DNA of 64,000 nt from Rhinopithecus roxellana (GCF_007565055.1 NC_044560.1:49623030-49687029), one strand, 5' to 3'; positions 43,623-55,140 are shown, counted from the stretch's first letter. The notes: a model not told the origin generated them from the sequence alone. Translations and numbers: made by a program.

Positions 43623-44964
43623 ATAGGGAATCCTTTCCCCATTGCTTGTTTTTGCCAGGTTTGTCAAAGATCAGATGGCTGTAGATGTGTGGTGTTATTT
43701 CTGAGGCCTCTGTTCTGTTCCACTGATCTATATATCTGTTTTGGTACCAGTACCATGCTGTTTTTATGACTGTAGCCTTGTAGTTTGAAGACAGGTAGCA
43801 TGATGCCTCCAGCTTTGTTCTTTTTGCTTAGGATTGTCTTGGCTATACAGGCTCTTTTTTGGTTCCATATGAAATTTAAAAGTAGTTTTTTCTAATTCTG
43901 TGAAGAAAGTCAGTGGTGGCTTGATGGGAATAGCACTGAATCTATAAATTACTTTGGGCAGTATGGCCATGTTCATGATATTGAGTCTTCCTATCTATGA
44001 GCATGGAATATTTTTCCATTTGTTTGTGTCCTCTCTTATTTCCTTGGGCAGTGGTTTGTAGTTCTCCTTGAAGAGGTTCTTCACATCCCTTGTAAGTTGG
44101 ATTCCTAGGTATTTAATTGTCTTTGCAGCAATTATGAATGGAGGTCACTCATGATTTGGCTTTCTGTTTGTCTATTATTGGTGTATAGGAATGCTTGTGA
44201 TTTTTGAACATTGATTTTGTATCCTGAGACTTTGCTGAAGTTGCTTCTCAGCTTAAGGAGATTTTGGGCTGAGACGATGGGGTTTTCTAAATATACAATC
44301 ATGTCATCTGCAAACAGAGACAATTTGACTTCCTCTCTTCCTATTTGAATATGCTTTATTTCTTTCTCTTGCCTGATTGCCCTGGCCAGAGCTTCCAATA
44401 CTATGTTGAATATGTGAGAGAGGGCATCCTTGTCTTGTGCTGGTTTTCAAAGGGAATGCTTCCAGCTTTTGCCCATTCAGTAAGATATTGGCTGTGGGTT
44501 TGTCATAAATAGCTCTTAATATTTTGAGATACATTCCATCAATACCTAGTTTATTGAGAGTTTTTAGCATGAAGAGCTGTTGAATTTTATTGAAGGCTTT
44601 TTCTGCATCTATTGAGATAATCATGTGGTTTTTGCCATTGGTTCTGTTTATGTGATGGATTACGTTTACTGGTTTGCGTATATTGAACCAGCCCTGTATC
44701 CCAGGGTTGAAGCTGACTTGATAATGGTGGATAAGCTTTTTGATGTGCTGCTGGATTTGGTTTGCCAGTATTTTACTGAGGATTTTTGCATCATGTTCAT
44801 TAGGGATATTGGCCTGAAAGTTTCTTTTTTTTTGTTGTGTCTCTACCAGGTTTGGGCATCAGGATGATGCAGGCCTCATAAAATGAGTTAGGAAGGACTC
44901 CCTGTTTTTCTAGTGTTTGGAAGAGTTTTAGAAGGAATGGTACCAGCTCTTCTTTGTACCTCTG

Positions 44965-45510
44965 TTAGAATTCCGCTCTGAATTTGGTTACACTCTCCCT
45001 GTCACTTTCAGGTACACCAACCCAAGGTAGTTTTGGTCTTTTCACATAGCTCCATATTTCTTGGAGGCTTTGTTCGTTCCTTTTCATTCTTTTTTCTCTA
45101 ATCTTGTCTTCACACTTTATTTCATTAAGTTGATCTTTCATCTCTGTTAATCTTTCTCCCGCTTGACCGATTCGGCTATTGATACTTGTGTATGCTTCAT
45201 GAAGTTCTCGGGCTGTATTTTTCAGCTCCATCAGGTCATTTATGTTCTCCTCTGAACTGGTTATTCTAGTTAGCAATTCCCGTAACCTTTTTTCCAGGTT
45301 CTTAGCTTCCTTGCATTGGATTAGAACATGCTCCTTTAGCTCAGAGGAGTTTGTTATTGCCCACCTTCTGAAGCCTACTTCTGTCAATTCATCAGACCCA
45401 TTCTCTGTCAGGTTTTATTCCCATGCTGGCAGGGAGTTGTGATCCTTTGGAAGAGAAGAGGCATTCTTGTTTTTGGAATTTTCAGCCTTTTTACACTGGT
45501 TTTTGCTCAT
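44965..45510 (-). pseudogene. L1 ORF1 remnant, joined to ORF2
   Basis: The 140-codon minus-strand frame at 45387-44965 reads an ORF1 coiled coil (for example KNLEKRLRELLTRITSSEE), then the linker with QSLQEIWSYVKRP and GVPESD. At about 44981-44986 it switches to ORF2 codons (AEF, then QRYKEELVP). The switch keeps frame, but a TAA (44965-44967), in place of the Tyr codon of ORF2, stops it. The ORF1 RNA-binding half is deleted. Sequence upstream to about 45510 is the ORF1 start, with the frame damaged. Confidence 0.85.
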
Positions 45511-46710
45511 CTTCGTGCATTTATCTATCTTTGGTCTTTGATGTTGGTTACCTTCAGATGGGGTTTTCGTATGAATGTCCTTTTTGTTGATGTTGATGCT
45601 ATTCCTTTATGTTTGCTAGTTTTTCTTCTAACAGTCAGATAGGCCCCTCTGCTACAGGTCTGCTGGAGTTTGCTGGAGGTCCACTCCAGACCCTGTTTGC
45701 CTGGATATTACCAGGGGAGGCTGCAGAACAACAAAGATTGCTGCCTGTTCCTTCCTCTGGAAGCTTTGTCCCAGACGGACACATGCCAGATGCCAGCCAG
45801 AGCTCTCCTGTATCATGTGTCTGTCGACCCCTGCTGGAAGTTGTTTCCCAGTCAGGAGGCACAAAGGTCAGGGACCCACTTGAGAAGGCCGTCTGTCTGA
45901 AGTGGTGTGCTGGAAGATCTGCTGCTCTCTTCAGAGCCAGCAGGCAGGAATGTTTAAGTCTGCTGAACCTGCACCCACAGCCGCCCCTTCCCCCAGGCCC
46001 TCTCTCCCAGGGAGATGGGAATTTTATCTAAAAGCCCCTGACTGGGGCTGCTGCCTTTCTTTCAGAGATGTCCTGCCCAGAGAGGAGGAATCTAGAGGGG
46101 CAGGCTGGCTACAGTGGCTTTGCTGAGCTGTGATGGGCTCCCCCAGTTCAAACTTCCCAGTGGCTTTGTTTACACTGTAAGGGGAAAACTGCTACTCGAG
46201 CCTCAGTAATGCCAGATGCCCCTTCTACGACCAATCTCGAGGGTCCCAGGTTGACTTCAGACTGTGCTGGAAGCAAGAATTTCAAGCCAGTGGATCTTTG
46301 CTTGCTTGGCTCTGTGGGACTGGGATCTGCTGAGCTAGACCACTTGGCTCCCTGGCTTCAGCCACCTTTCCAGGGGAGTGAAAGGTTCTGTCTCACTGGC
46401 ATTCTAGGGGCACCACTAGGGTATGAAAAAAAAACAAAAAAACAAAAAAACAAAAAAACAAAACCCTGCAGCTAGCTTGGTGTCTGCCCAAATGGCCACC
46501 CAGCTTTGTGCTTGAAACCCAGGGCCCTGGTGGTATAGGCACCAAGGGAATCTCCTGGTCTGTGGGTTGCGAAGACCATGGGAAAAGCGTAGTATCTGGG
46601 CCAGAATGCACCTTTCTTCATTGCACAGTGTCCCTCATGGCTTCCCTTGGCTAGGGGAGGGAGTTCCCCAACCCCTGTGCTTCCCGGGTGAGGCAATGCT
46701 CCACCCTGTT
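45511..46710 (-). promoter_or_regulatory. L1 5' UTR remnant
   Basis: GC-richer 5' UTR sequence with blocks shared with 7860-8740 ('ctccactccagaccctgtttgcctgg', 'gtcagggacccacttgag', 'agatctgctgctctcttcagagc'), plus (AAAAAAAC)n at 46425-46462. The 5' terminus is missing. Open frames on either strand (for example 45609-46031 +) are incidental. Confidence 0.8.
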
Positions 46711-46714
46711 TAGT

Positions 46715-46920
46715 TATCATATGCCAGGTACTATGCAAATTCCTTTACACAGATCACCTTATTTATCCTTGCAAAATTCTATCAGGTAGATCATATAATT
46801 ATTTTTATTTTATATGTGAGAACCCTAAAACCTCTCAGATTAAATAACTTGTCCAAAGTCTCACAACTAACAAGGGTTTCACTCAAGTCATCTAATTTCA
46901 ATCTGTTCACACAACCACTC
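46715..46920 (-). mobile_element. MIR SINE, antisense
   Basis: 'tatgccaggtactatgcaaattcc', 'accttatttatccttgcaaaa', 'acttgtccaaagtctcacaac' and 'tcactcaagtcatctaatttc'. Confidence 0.8.
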
Positions 46921-47239
46921 TGCCATACTCAAGATGAAATGCAAATATATGCATATATTTCCATACGTCCATTCATTTACTTTTGAGTATCTCTGCTAGG
47001 TCTCTTGGTTGGGATAAGGAGATAACTAAGATGGGGTTCTCTTCAAGGCATGATAATATAAATAATTTCAACATTATTATTTCTGACATGCCTCAATAGT
47101 CCCTTCCTGATTCTCAGCTTCCATCTCAAGATTTTTTAAAATGATGAGATCCTTCTGAGACTCTCTATCTCTTTATTAATCAAAAAGAAGTTCATTAAGG
47201 GTGCATAATGGAACTCCAAGATATCAAGCCCTGATATCT
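46921..47239. other. No recognised feature
   Basis: Unassigned sequence; no supported gene. Confidence 0.35.
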
Positions 47240-47645
47240 GGGACCTGTAAGCTTCTTTGTTAGCAAAGACTTTGTAGATGTAAGTTAAGGGTCTTGAGAT
47301 GAGGAGTTAGCTCTGGATTATCCAGGTTGGTCCTGAATGAAATCACAATTGTCTTTATAAGGGAGAGGCAGAAGGAGACTTGACCACACACAGAAGAGGA
47401 GACAGCTTGAACATGGATGTAGAAGTTGAAGTGATGCAACCACGAGCCAAGAAATGCTGGCAGCCACAAGAAGCTGGGAAAGGCAAGGCACAGATTTTCC
47501 CCTAGAGTCCCTGGGAAATCACTCTCATTTTGGACCAGTGAAACTGATTTCTGGTCTCCTGAACTATGAGAGAATAACTTTCTATTGTTTTAAGCCATGA
47601 AGTTTGTGGCAATTTGTTACAGCAGCCACAGGAAACTAATAAACC
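47240..47645 (+). mobile_element. MLT1-type MaLR solo LTR, sense
   Basis: 'tttgtagatgtaagttaagggtc', 'ctggattatccaggttggtcctg', 'gaagtgatgcaaccacgagcc', 'ccacaagaagctgggaaaggc' and 'attgttttaagccatgaagtttg', ending 'ccacaggaaactaataaacc'. Confidence 0.88.
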
Positions 47646-47724
47646 AAGTTACTATACTTTGCTGTTTTGATGGCTCCTGGAATCATTAGAACTCAGGACA
47701 AATATGAAACACACAAAGCAGGAA

Positions 47725-48015
47725 ATTGAATTTCAGAAAAATAAATGAACTTGCCCAGGGTCACACAGCTAGCAGGTAGGGGAACTATTAAAACCTATTT
47801 CTAACTCTTGAGCTTTGCAAATCACTTTACAGTTTATAAACACATTGACATGATATCTCTTTTTATTTTCATAGGAACTCAGAACAATTTTCTTTTTTTC
47901 TTCTTTTTTGATAGATAGGCAATGTGATGCCTTAGTTTACAATAGAAAGTGAGTGAGGAGCTAGGATTGGAAGCCAGACTGGGTCCTTGGATTCCTTTCT
48001 GTAATCACATCCTCT
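47725..48015 (-). mobile_element. MIR SINEs, antisense (two pieces)
   Basis: 47725-47815: 'acttgcccagggtcacacagctagc'. 47820-48015: 'atcactttacagtttataaacac', 'ataggaactcagaacaattttc' and 'ggaagccagactgggtccttgg'. Confidence 0.6.
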
Positions 48016-48555
48016 GGCCTGGGATGGATTTGAATGCTGGATGAGGAGGTCTTGTCATGAGCCTCCTGCCAGCCTGGCTGCAGGCAATTTCAGCTTATCA
48101 GTCTGACCTTTGGTTTTCCATGGCAAACCCCTCTGTAGAGGAAGCTGCCAACAGGCAGCCAAGGCACTGGCTCTATAAGACTGTATTGTCCTTATTTAGA
48201 ATTGCCTTCATTTAAACCAGCCTTGGTCTTGCAAAACATGTTTATCCTGGTTTCCTCTTCCTCCTGGCTGCCTGACCAGTGTAAGCCCATAGCCCAGCAG
48301 CTCCAGCTCTTAAACCTGAGCCAGCAGGGTAAGGCAAGGAGGAAAACAGGAGACTCTGGAGAAAGGACACAGGAGGGCATGATTTCTCTTCTTAAGTTGT
48401 GCACCAGATGGGATGCGCACCCTCTCCGGTGGTGTTGTGTGACCCTGGGGAGAATGTAGCCATTCAGAACACACCTTGCTGAGACTGACCTCAACTTAAA
48501 GAGCACAAAAAACTCAGGAATAGTGCTTTACCTTTTGAAATTCCAACAGTTATAG
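48016..48555. other. No recognised feature
   Basis: About 540 bp unassigned; ORFs on both strands overlap and lack domains. Confidence 0.35.
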
Positions 48556-48606
48556 ACAACAATAATAATGATGATGATGACATCAACAACCATAATGATG
48601 ATGACA
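48556..48606 (+). repeat. (AAT)n/(GAT)n trinucleotide-rich run
   Basis: Imperfect AAT then GAT/GAC triplets around 48560-48605. Confidence 0.8.
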
Positions 48607-48619
48607 GTTTTAATAATAT

Positions 48620-48850
48620 AGCAACTTCCTCTTATTAAACACCTACTGTAAACCAAGCACATTGTCAAATCGCTTATGTAGTTTATTTCATTTTATTCTC
48701 AGAACAGTCATATTAGATAGGTACCTTTTATTAATCCCGCTTTATAGGTGAGGAAACTGAGAAAAGTCCAGGTCATACAGCTAGTCAGTCACAGGAGTTG
48801 AGATATGAAGCCAGGTTTGCCTGGGTCAAGAGTGGAGACTGTTCTCATAC
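48620..48850 (-). mobile_element. MIR SINE, antisense, near complete
   Basis: 'attaaacacctactgtaaaccaagc', 'cccgctttataggtgaggaaactg', 'gtcatacagctagtcagtcac' and 'gaagccaggtttgcctggg'. A further MIR-like scrap lies at 48895-48965. Confidence 0.85.
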
Positions 48851-49224
48851 AACAGTCTTCCTTAGGGACCCTCTGTTCTCAGCCCCCTGAACAGTGAGGT
48901 TCAAAGAATGGAGTGATTTGTCCAAGGTCAGCTCCTAGCAGGGCCTCTTTTCTAGGATTCCAGGACAGGGTTCTTTCTGAGAGGTTACCCCATTATAATC
49001 TGGAATTTTAAAAAGAAGTAAAAGGAGTTGAAGACCGCCCACTTGCTATACTTTGAAAGGCTTGTTCTCCCCTCCCTTCATCTCTTTGAATCCTGTTTCA
49101 CAGGCAGTATTGTCTTTGGGACCAATACATTTCTTCCATCTGCATATCTGAGTAGAAGCTTGCATGGAAGAAAAAAGAAAAACCCATAGGTGAAGGGGAG
49201 CGTGCCTGCCAAGTTCCTTGTAAT

Positions 49225-49425
49225 AACTTCACATGGAGAGCATATTATGAAATGGATCTGCTGGAGTCATCTCATAGAATCTTCTCATTCTTCTGGAGAG
49301 TCTCCTCATTTTACAGGTGAGTAAAGTGAAGTTCAGAGGCAATAAATCATTTGTCCAAGGCAAACAGCTTGGAAAGGGGTAGGCTGGTCCTTGAATCCTA
49401 GTCATCTGGCTGCCTAGGAGAAGTA
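49225..49425 (-). mobile_element. MIR SINE, antisense
   Basis: 'tcctcattttacaggtgagtaaag', 'catttgtccaaggcaaacagc' and 'ccttgaatcctagtcatctggc'. Confidence 0.75.
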
Positions 49426-50184
49426 CAGGAAAATGGCGTATACCAGCGGGGCTTCTCCCTGGCCAGAGAACTCGCCTGGCCATCATTCTCCTTTTTCACC
49501 TTTTGAAAATGGAAATCTGTTGAAATTGCTGATTTTGCTTTGAGGAAAAAGGGTGGGAAAAGGGAGACTCTCAAGTGCATTTTCTTGGTAGTAGGGGAGG
49601 TGGTGGTAGATGGGGAGGAAAGCAACCCAAAAAACAACCAGCAACAACAACAAAAAATACTTTTCCTCTCAGGTCAGTCTCTCATGGGATCTAGAGCACA
49701 TATTTCCAAATAACCTTTCTGAAGCCTGTGCCATGCACAGACGGGAGTAGCCTTCTTCCCAATGACTGGCTCCTTGTTGAGTTTAGGGGCAGATGTCAAC
49801 ATCTGCATGAAGAGTATGATCAGCAATTAAAAGGGGTGGGTGAGTGGGTGGGTGGGGGACCAGGGAGTAAACCTTCCCTGTGCAGTGGGTTAAGGAGGGC
49901 AGCTCCTTTGGGGGTTGGCCAGAGCCTGTCCATTGAGTAGCTAGTTTCCTTTTCCTTCCCCTATGGTTTCTGCCTCACTCTTGTTCTAATTACCCACTGT
50001 TTATGTCCTTCCCTCTAGGGTTGTCATAGTTTTCAACAAAGTTCACAGACGGCTTACCAAAGGTAGTTATGATACCAGTTTAATGAGGATGAAAGGATTA
50101 TAGTCAAAATCTTCTGTGCTCCCTTTAATTTTTCATTTCCTATGTATCCAACAGCAAAGAGTATGATCAGCACTGTCTCCCCAG
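49426..50184. other. No recognised feature
   Basis: About 760 bp unassigned; short G-rich run (ggtgggtgagtgggtgggtggggg) near 49835-49858. No supported gene. Confidence 0.4.
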
Positions 50185-50330
50185 CATAGTCATATAACCA
50201 TAGTCCTTTTGCTAAAACTAAGCCTCAATTTTCTCATCTGTATAATAGTCATGATAATCTTTGCCTTTCCTATCTCATGTGCTATTGAAGATCAAAGAAA
50301 CGTGGAAACTAAAAATTCTAAAGTGTTAGA
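50185..50330 (+). mobile_element. MIR SINE, sense
   Basis: 'aagcctcaattttctcatctgtataat' and 'ctcatgtgctattgaagatcaaag' lie in MIR order. Confidence 0.6.
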
Positions 50331-50509
50331 TTATTGAGCAGACTATGATATTTAGAAATTTGCTTTCCCTTCATGGAAAAAATTCCTGAATATGAATTTG
50401 CTTAGCAAATTGTTGCTACCCAGGATCTGTTCTGCTTCTTAAAAAGACTGTGACGGTGGGTGTGTGGGCAGTGAGTCTTGGGGTGATGGGTAGGAAGGTA
50501 TTTCCCCAG

Positions 50510-50655
50510 TTGAATCAAAGCTGAATTTCAAATCTTAGAGCTGCCATTTGCTAGCTGTGTGATACAAAGCAAACCACCCACTCTTTCTAAAGCTTAGTTT
50601 TCCAATCTGTAAAGTGGGACTCCAGTGCCCACCTCACAGGGCTTTTGTGAAACTT
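50510..50655 (+). mobile_element. MIR SINE, sense
   Basis: 'gctgccatttgctagctgtgtg', 'agcttagttttccaatctgtaaag' and 'cccacctcacagggcttttgtg'. Confidence 0.8.
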
Positions 50656-50689
50656 AAAAAAAAAAAAGGCTGCCAAAACTGAGCATTTG

Positions 50690-50870
50690 TTTAGTATCAG
50701 CTATTTGACCTCAGCACTCATGGTGTCCTGGTAACCTATGTTTTATTAGACTTTCCTTAGAGTTAGAAAAATTGAGGCTGAGTGAAGTTAACCAACTTGC
50801 CTAAAATCATGAAGTAAAAAGAACTAGAATTCTAACTCAAATCTATTCATTTCAAAATCTGGGAACTTTC
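50690..50870 (-). mobile_element. MIR SINE, antisense
   Basis: 'gttagaaaaattgaggctgagtg', 'accaacttgcctaaaatcatg' and 'ctagaattctaactcaaatc'. Confidence 0.65.
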
Positions 50871-51229
50871 CATTCTCTCACTTTGCCTTTCAGCAGGATA
50901 TGTGGCAATACTTTAAAACAGCAAAGAAACTGCAGAACTCTTTGTTTTGTGACCAAATACTTACTAAGAATATATTATGTTGAAGCCCTGGGATGCAGTC
51001 TAATGACAGAGCCTATGGGTTCAGTATTTCCTTCCTTTGGGCTCCAGTTTTCTCATCTGTAGAATAAAAGAAGACTCTCTTAGACCATCTTTAGAGTCCA
51101 ATTTTGCTCAGCTTGAACTTTCTAAAAATATATATTTGAAGGTTTTTTAAAAATAATGAGTTAAAGTAAAAATTGGGCAGAGTGAACTGATACTCATTGT
51201 GTATATGGTATGCCATGTGCTTTTGTGGT
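50871..51229. other. Mostly unassigned, with a MIR-like scrap
   Basis: 'gggctccagttttctcatctgtag' near 51040-51063 is MIR-like; the rest is unassigned. Confidence 0.4.
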
Positions 51230-51770
51230 TGGTAGTACCCACAGATGACTGCTCCCAATTCCTACATCAAGAGGTAAAGTTCACTTAAATCTTCCCTTTG
51301 ACTCTGGGCTGGCTTCAGTGACTTACCTGACCACCAGAACACGGGAGAAATAATGGCCCGTGAGCCAGGGCAAGCTCACAAGAAGATGAAGCTTTTGTGT
51401 GGGTCTTTGTAATACTGTTCCTTGGAGCTCAGCCCTAGTGCTTTGGGCGATCCAATCCATGACACATAGAACGGCCACGTTTAAGTGCCCCAATTGGTAG
51501 GCCTCGCTGAGCTCCCAGCCGGCACCAACTGCCAGTCACATGAGTGCACCATCTTGGACATGTAGCTCAGTCAAGCTTTCGGATGACTTCAGCCCCAGCC
51601 AACATCTGACTGTGACTACCTGAGAGACTCTAAGTAAGTGCTGCCTGGCTGAGCTCAGCCAACCCATAAAACTATGAGAGCTAATCATTTGTTGTTGTTT
51701 TCAGCCACTAAATGCCACTAAATGTTAGAGTGGTTTGATAGGCAGCAGCAGATAATAGAAACATACATCA
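51230..51770 (+). mobile_element. Old MLT1-type MaLR LTR, sense
   Basis: 'tgggctggcttcagtgactta', 'gatgacttcagccccagccaac', 'ctgactgtgactacctgagag', 'ctgagctcagccaacccataaaac' and 'agagtggtttgataggcagcagc' near the 3' end. Confidence 0.75.
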
Positions 51771-51799
51771 CTTAATTACCACAATAAAATTTGTATTTT

Positions 51800-51925
51800 C
51801 AGCCCATTTTATAGAAAGAACACCTGACAGTCAAAAAGGTTAGCTTGTCTAAAGTCACATGGAAGGTGGCAAAACTATATTCAGAAATCTATTTGATTCC
51901 AAATGCTGAATTTTTAACCTTCATT
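51800..51925 (-). mobile_element. MIR SINE, antisense
   Basis: 'cccattttatagaaagaacacc', 'tagcttgtctaaagtcacatgg' and 'tatttgattccaaatgctg'. Confidence 0.6.
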
Positions 51926-52324
51926 ACAAAAAGATCCTTTTGTTCATTTAGTTGTTTATTAATAAAGCCATTAAATTGTGGTAGACAACTGAACCTAGAT
52001 GCTGATATATATAATAATAACATTTGGGGGGAATTACAAAATAATAGCTCTAACTTTCCTTTATTGTCTGTTATCTACCAGTTTTTAATGATATTTGATT
52101 ATGACCTGTAAAGCTAGGATTATTCTTCTACATTTCAATGCCGTTTTGGCCGAATTGCTGGGCCAAGTCTTGTGAAGTATTTACATATCAATCAAAGTGC
52201 AAACTCCTTTTGTCTCTTCAAAGCATAGTTTTCCCTGTTGCCAACTATGCAGATATCTCTGCCACCTGCTGCCTTCATTGCACCTGTCCCCTAAACCCTG
52301 AGAACTGGCTCTTTTATTCGAAAC
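51926..52324. other. No recognised feature
   Basis: AT-rich unassigned sequence. Confidence 0.35.
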
Positions 52325-52440
52325 TCATTCTACAAATAACCAAGTATTGATTCTGGGCAGGCACTCTTCTTGGTACTGCAGACTCAGAAACTGGAATCTG
52401 GACTACAGACAAGTAAGCAAACAGCCATAACCCAAAGTCA
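52325..52440 (-). mobile_element. L2 fragment, antisense
   Basis: 'actcattctacaaataaccaag', 'ggcaggcactcttcttggtac', 'acaagtaagcaaacagcc'. Confidence 0.55.
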
Positions 52441-52544
52441 CGATGGAGAGGTGAGGCCCAGAGGTATTTGTTCATCTTCTCCTGATGACCTTTGGAAACA
52501 CATTCCTTTCCATTTCCCTCCACTACACTGAGCAGACACTGAGC

Positions 52545-52755
52545 TACTTATAAGTCTCTGACCATGCCATGCTGTTTCTCACCTTTGTCTTTGCTCATGC
52601 TATTTTTTTCCATGCTTCTTCACCCTGAAAGTCTCTATGTAGTTTTGCTACGCTTGTCAGCAAACTTACCAAGTTGCCCTGTGATTGTCTGCTACTTTGT
52701 GTATCTCTCCTCTTAGACTGAGTTCCTTCAAAGCAAGGATTATCTTTTTTCATTT
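52545..52755 (+). mobile_element. L2 fragment, sense
   Basis: 'acctttgtctttgctcatgctat', 'ttcaccctgaaagtctctatg', 'cttagactgagttccttcaaagc' follow sense L2. Confidence 0.65.
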
Positions 52756-53139
52756 TGTTTTCGCTGCTATTTATTTTTAAAACAATAGATCAAATTTATA
52801 ACATGTAATGACCGTGAATAAAAACAATAAAGCTAGGTTACAAGCACTTTAAATCAGGTGTCACCCCGAGCACTCAATTTTCTTCTGCATTTTGTTTTGG
52901 TTGTTCAGTTTGAAAAACCTGAATTGCCCAGATAAGCAGTTACAAGACAGCTTTTAAAGAGCGAGCCTTTCAATCTCAGGAGAGTGCAGTTCATGCAGGG
53001 GGCAGGCAAATGCTCATTGAGAAGGTCGCATATAAACAATTTAACCTGGTAGCACATGAAATCATTAGGTAACAATCATGCAATCAAAGAAATAAACAAA
53101 GTAAGCACAGATTGTGTTTTATGTTGAAAAGGATAGAAA
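52756..53139. other. No recognised feature
   Basis: Unassigned sequence. Confidence 0.35.
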
Positions 53140-53345
53140 GAAGGTGGTGTTTTAGAGAGTTAACTGGGACACAGAGAGGAAAGGAAGCTTTGGATAGGAT
53201 ACTGGGGAAGGCATCTTTGAAAAGGTGATATTTGAAGGATTAAGAGAAGAGTGTGAATAATTCAGGTAAGCAAAGGGCTGAAGGAAGAACATTCTGGGTA
53301 AGGTAAGTGCAAAGGCCCCAGAGCAGAAAAGAGCATGGGATCCTA
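53140..53345 (-). mobile_element. L2 fragment, antisense
   Basis: 'gggaaggcatctttgaaaaggtg', 'tatttgaaggattaagagaag', 'aacattctgggtaaggtaag' and 'tgcaaaggccccagagcag'. Confidence 0.8.
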
Positions 53346-53464
53346 TATGCACTTTCCCTTTAGAAAACAAAACCAGAGACTCCACATAACCCAAATATCT
53401 TCAGTTGTCTCTTACAGATGACTAACCTCTTTTCTCAAACAAGTGTCACTTAAACAAAACTTGG

Positions 53465-53605
53465 AAGGTACTTGGCCCCATTTTATAGCTAAGGAATAGA
53501 ATGAGAATGTGATGGTTACATGCAGCTGGTTATTGACAGGGCCATAATGAGGTCTCAGCAACACTCTGACTTCAAGTCCAAGAGTCCTAACCACTGCATG
53601 GCTGT
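53465..53605 (-). mobile_element. MIR SINE, antisense
   Basis: 'cccattttatagctaaggaata', 'tgcagctggttattgacaggg' and 'cttcaagtccaagagtcctaacc'. Confidence 0.7.
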
Positions 53606-54179
53606 ATAACCCCATAGTGAGAAGGTAGAGTCATTCCTAAAACTAAACCTTCTTCCATAAGAAATCAGGGACTCCGTGCCAGGGCAGGATTTATGACCTA
53701 GTAACTGAGGACAGAAATAATTGGTTGCATTACTGCCTAGCAACCTGAGTCTGGGCTCCACTCCGGAGGGGAGGCACAGATTGAAATAGCTGAGGCAAGT
53801 TTACTTTTCTCTGTCCAGGTGCTCTCCTGCGGCCAACACAGCCCTAATGAGCTCTGCATATTCAAAGCACAAGTAATTGATGGTCCAATTTAAAGTGTGC
53901 AGAGGCCAAATTTCTTTCCAGACTCTGAAGGAAAAACACCAGCTGAGGAAGAATGAAGAACTGCTTGTTCTAAGTTATTCTCCTTCTGTGGTCATTCGAA
54001 CCCCAGGAAGACCAGGTTTGCCCCATCAAGTACCTGAAGAAAGAAGTCAATTACCTAAAGAAGTCAAGCAAAAAGGAAAGGACAAAATGAAAATCATGTA
54101 CCAGGGTACACGTCAAGGCTCCAAGCTGGAATGAATATGGCTTTCATCATACTCTTCATCATACAGAAGTTTGTGTTCA
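53606..54179. other. No recognised feature
   Basis: Unassigned. The 85-codon ORF 53877-54134 (+) is Lys/Glu/Gln-rich with no recognised domain. Confidence 0.35.
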
Positions 54180-54520
54180 GGGCTTGGATTTTGAAGTCAG
54201 ACAGACCTGGATTAAAAACTAATTCAACTACCTATTACATATGTGACCTAGGTAAGATCTAACCTCTCTGTGCCTCAATTTACTCCTTTGCTAAGTGGGC
54301 ATTCGGAGCACAGATTTTGAGGCAGTCAGTGTTGGATTTCAACCTCAGCTCCACTACTGACTGTGTCAAAAGGGCAAGTTAATGAACCTCCAATGTTAAT
54401 TTCTTCTTTGCTAAAGAGGAAGTGATTATATAGGTCCTTTGAAGGGCTGTTTAGGGGACTGGTTGAGATAGGATACAAAATGCCCATGCACAGTGCTCAG
54501 GAAAATTATTGTGAACTTGT
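54180..54520 (+). mobile_element. Two MIR SINEs in tandem, sense
   Basis: 54180-54300: 'tggattttgaagtcagacagacc' and 'tgacctaggtaagatctaacc'. 54303-54520 repeats the order: 'ggagcacagattttgaggcag', 'aacctcagctccactactgac', 'gcccatgcacagtgctcagg'. Confidence 0.75.
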
Positions 54521-54546
54521 TACATATCTCCTCTTAAGCTCGAGGA

Positions 54547-54732
54547 CAGTGGCTCTCAAAGTGTGGTCTCTGGACCAGCAGCATCAGCTTTATCTGGGGA
54601 ACTGTGAGAAATGCAGATTCTCAGGTCCCACCCCAGACTCACTGAATCAGAAACTCTGAGGGTGGGCCCAGCACTCTGGTTTAACAAGTCCTCCAAGAGA
54701 TTATGGTGGATGCTAAAGTTTGAGAATCTCTG
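54547..54732 (-). mobile_element. MER5A-type hAT DNA transposon
   Basis: Bounded by inverted ends cagtggctctcaaa and tttgagaatctctg. Inside: 'gtggtctctggaccagcagcatc', 'gatgcagattctcaggtcccacc'-like blocks and 'actgaatcagaaactctgagg'. Flanking octamers ctcgagga and ctcttggg match only partly, as expected for an old 8-bp duplication. Confidence 0.9.
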
Positions 54733-54934
54733 CTCTTGGGGCTAATTCAGAATGCACCTGAGACTTTCAGTCCATACACAACTGCCGTAGGTTCCCAAGA
54801 ACCTGTTCAGTGCCATGATTCTTTAAAATGAGTTATCCGCTCATTGTTTTCTGCACCCAAACAGGGAAGAAATACTTCAATTCTCAGGATTTCCCTCTGA
54901 CACTAGGTAACATCTTCGATATGCTTCCTTTACT

Positions 54935-55140
54935 CCAGGCATTCTGATAATAGTTTCACATAGCTTATTTCAATTTATATCTGCAGTAGCCCTCTATGAT
55001 AGATATTATTATCTCTGTTTCGCAGATAAGGAAATTAAAGCTTCATGAGGTGAAATAAATTGCCCAAAGATCTATAATTCTTAAGTAGCGAAACCAAGAT
55101 TCATACCTCTAATATTAAGTCCATTTCTGGAATCAATGTA
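54935..55140 (-). mobile_element. MIR SINE, antisense
   Basis: 'ccaggcattctgataatagtttc', 'gataaggaaattaaagcttcatg', 'aattgcccaaagatctataatt'. Confidence 0.7.

Larger units (their letters stand above)
42126..44967 (-). pseudogene. L1 ORF2 remnant (RT and C-terminal domain only)
   Basis: Minus-strand pieces: the C-terminal Cys-rich part 42698-42126, the thumb/C-terminal region to about 43976, the RT block with LSLFADDMIVYLENP near 44300, and more RT upstream to 44624 and beyond. The endonuclease and early RT codons are gone, removed by the deletion at about 44981-44986. Frames are also broken by the AluY, the 88-bp duplication and small indels (for example between 44304 and 44398). It is non-functional. 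Confidence 0.9.
41883..46710 (-). mobile_element. L1PA/PB-type LINE, antisense, rearranged
   Basis: Poly-T tail at 41883-41901, 3' UTR, ORF2 C-terminal and RT parts, ORF1 N-terminal part and 5' UTR to about 46710, where L1 similarity stops ('tgaggcaatgctccaccctg') roughly 100 bases short of the usual 5' end. It carries an AluY (42725-43036), an 88-bp duplication (43351-43535), an AT palindrome (about 43556-43622) and an internal deletion at about 44981-44986. I see no clear target duplication. Confidence 0.9.

Noticed and set aside
45609..46475. Plus-strand ORFs of 74-140 codons in the second L1
   Set aside because: They fall in L1 5' UTR sequence antisense to the element; no domain and no conserved start.
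53877..54134. Charged 85-codon ORF
   Set aside because: No recognisable domain and no splice or promoter support; length is expected by chance in 64 kb.
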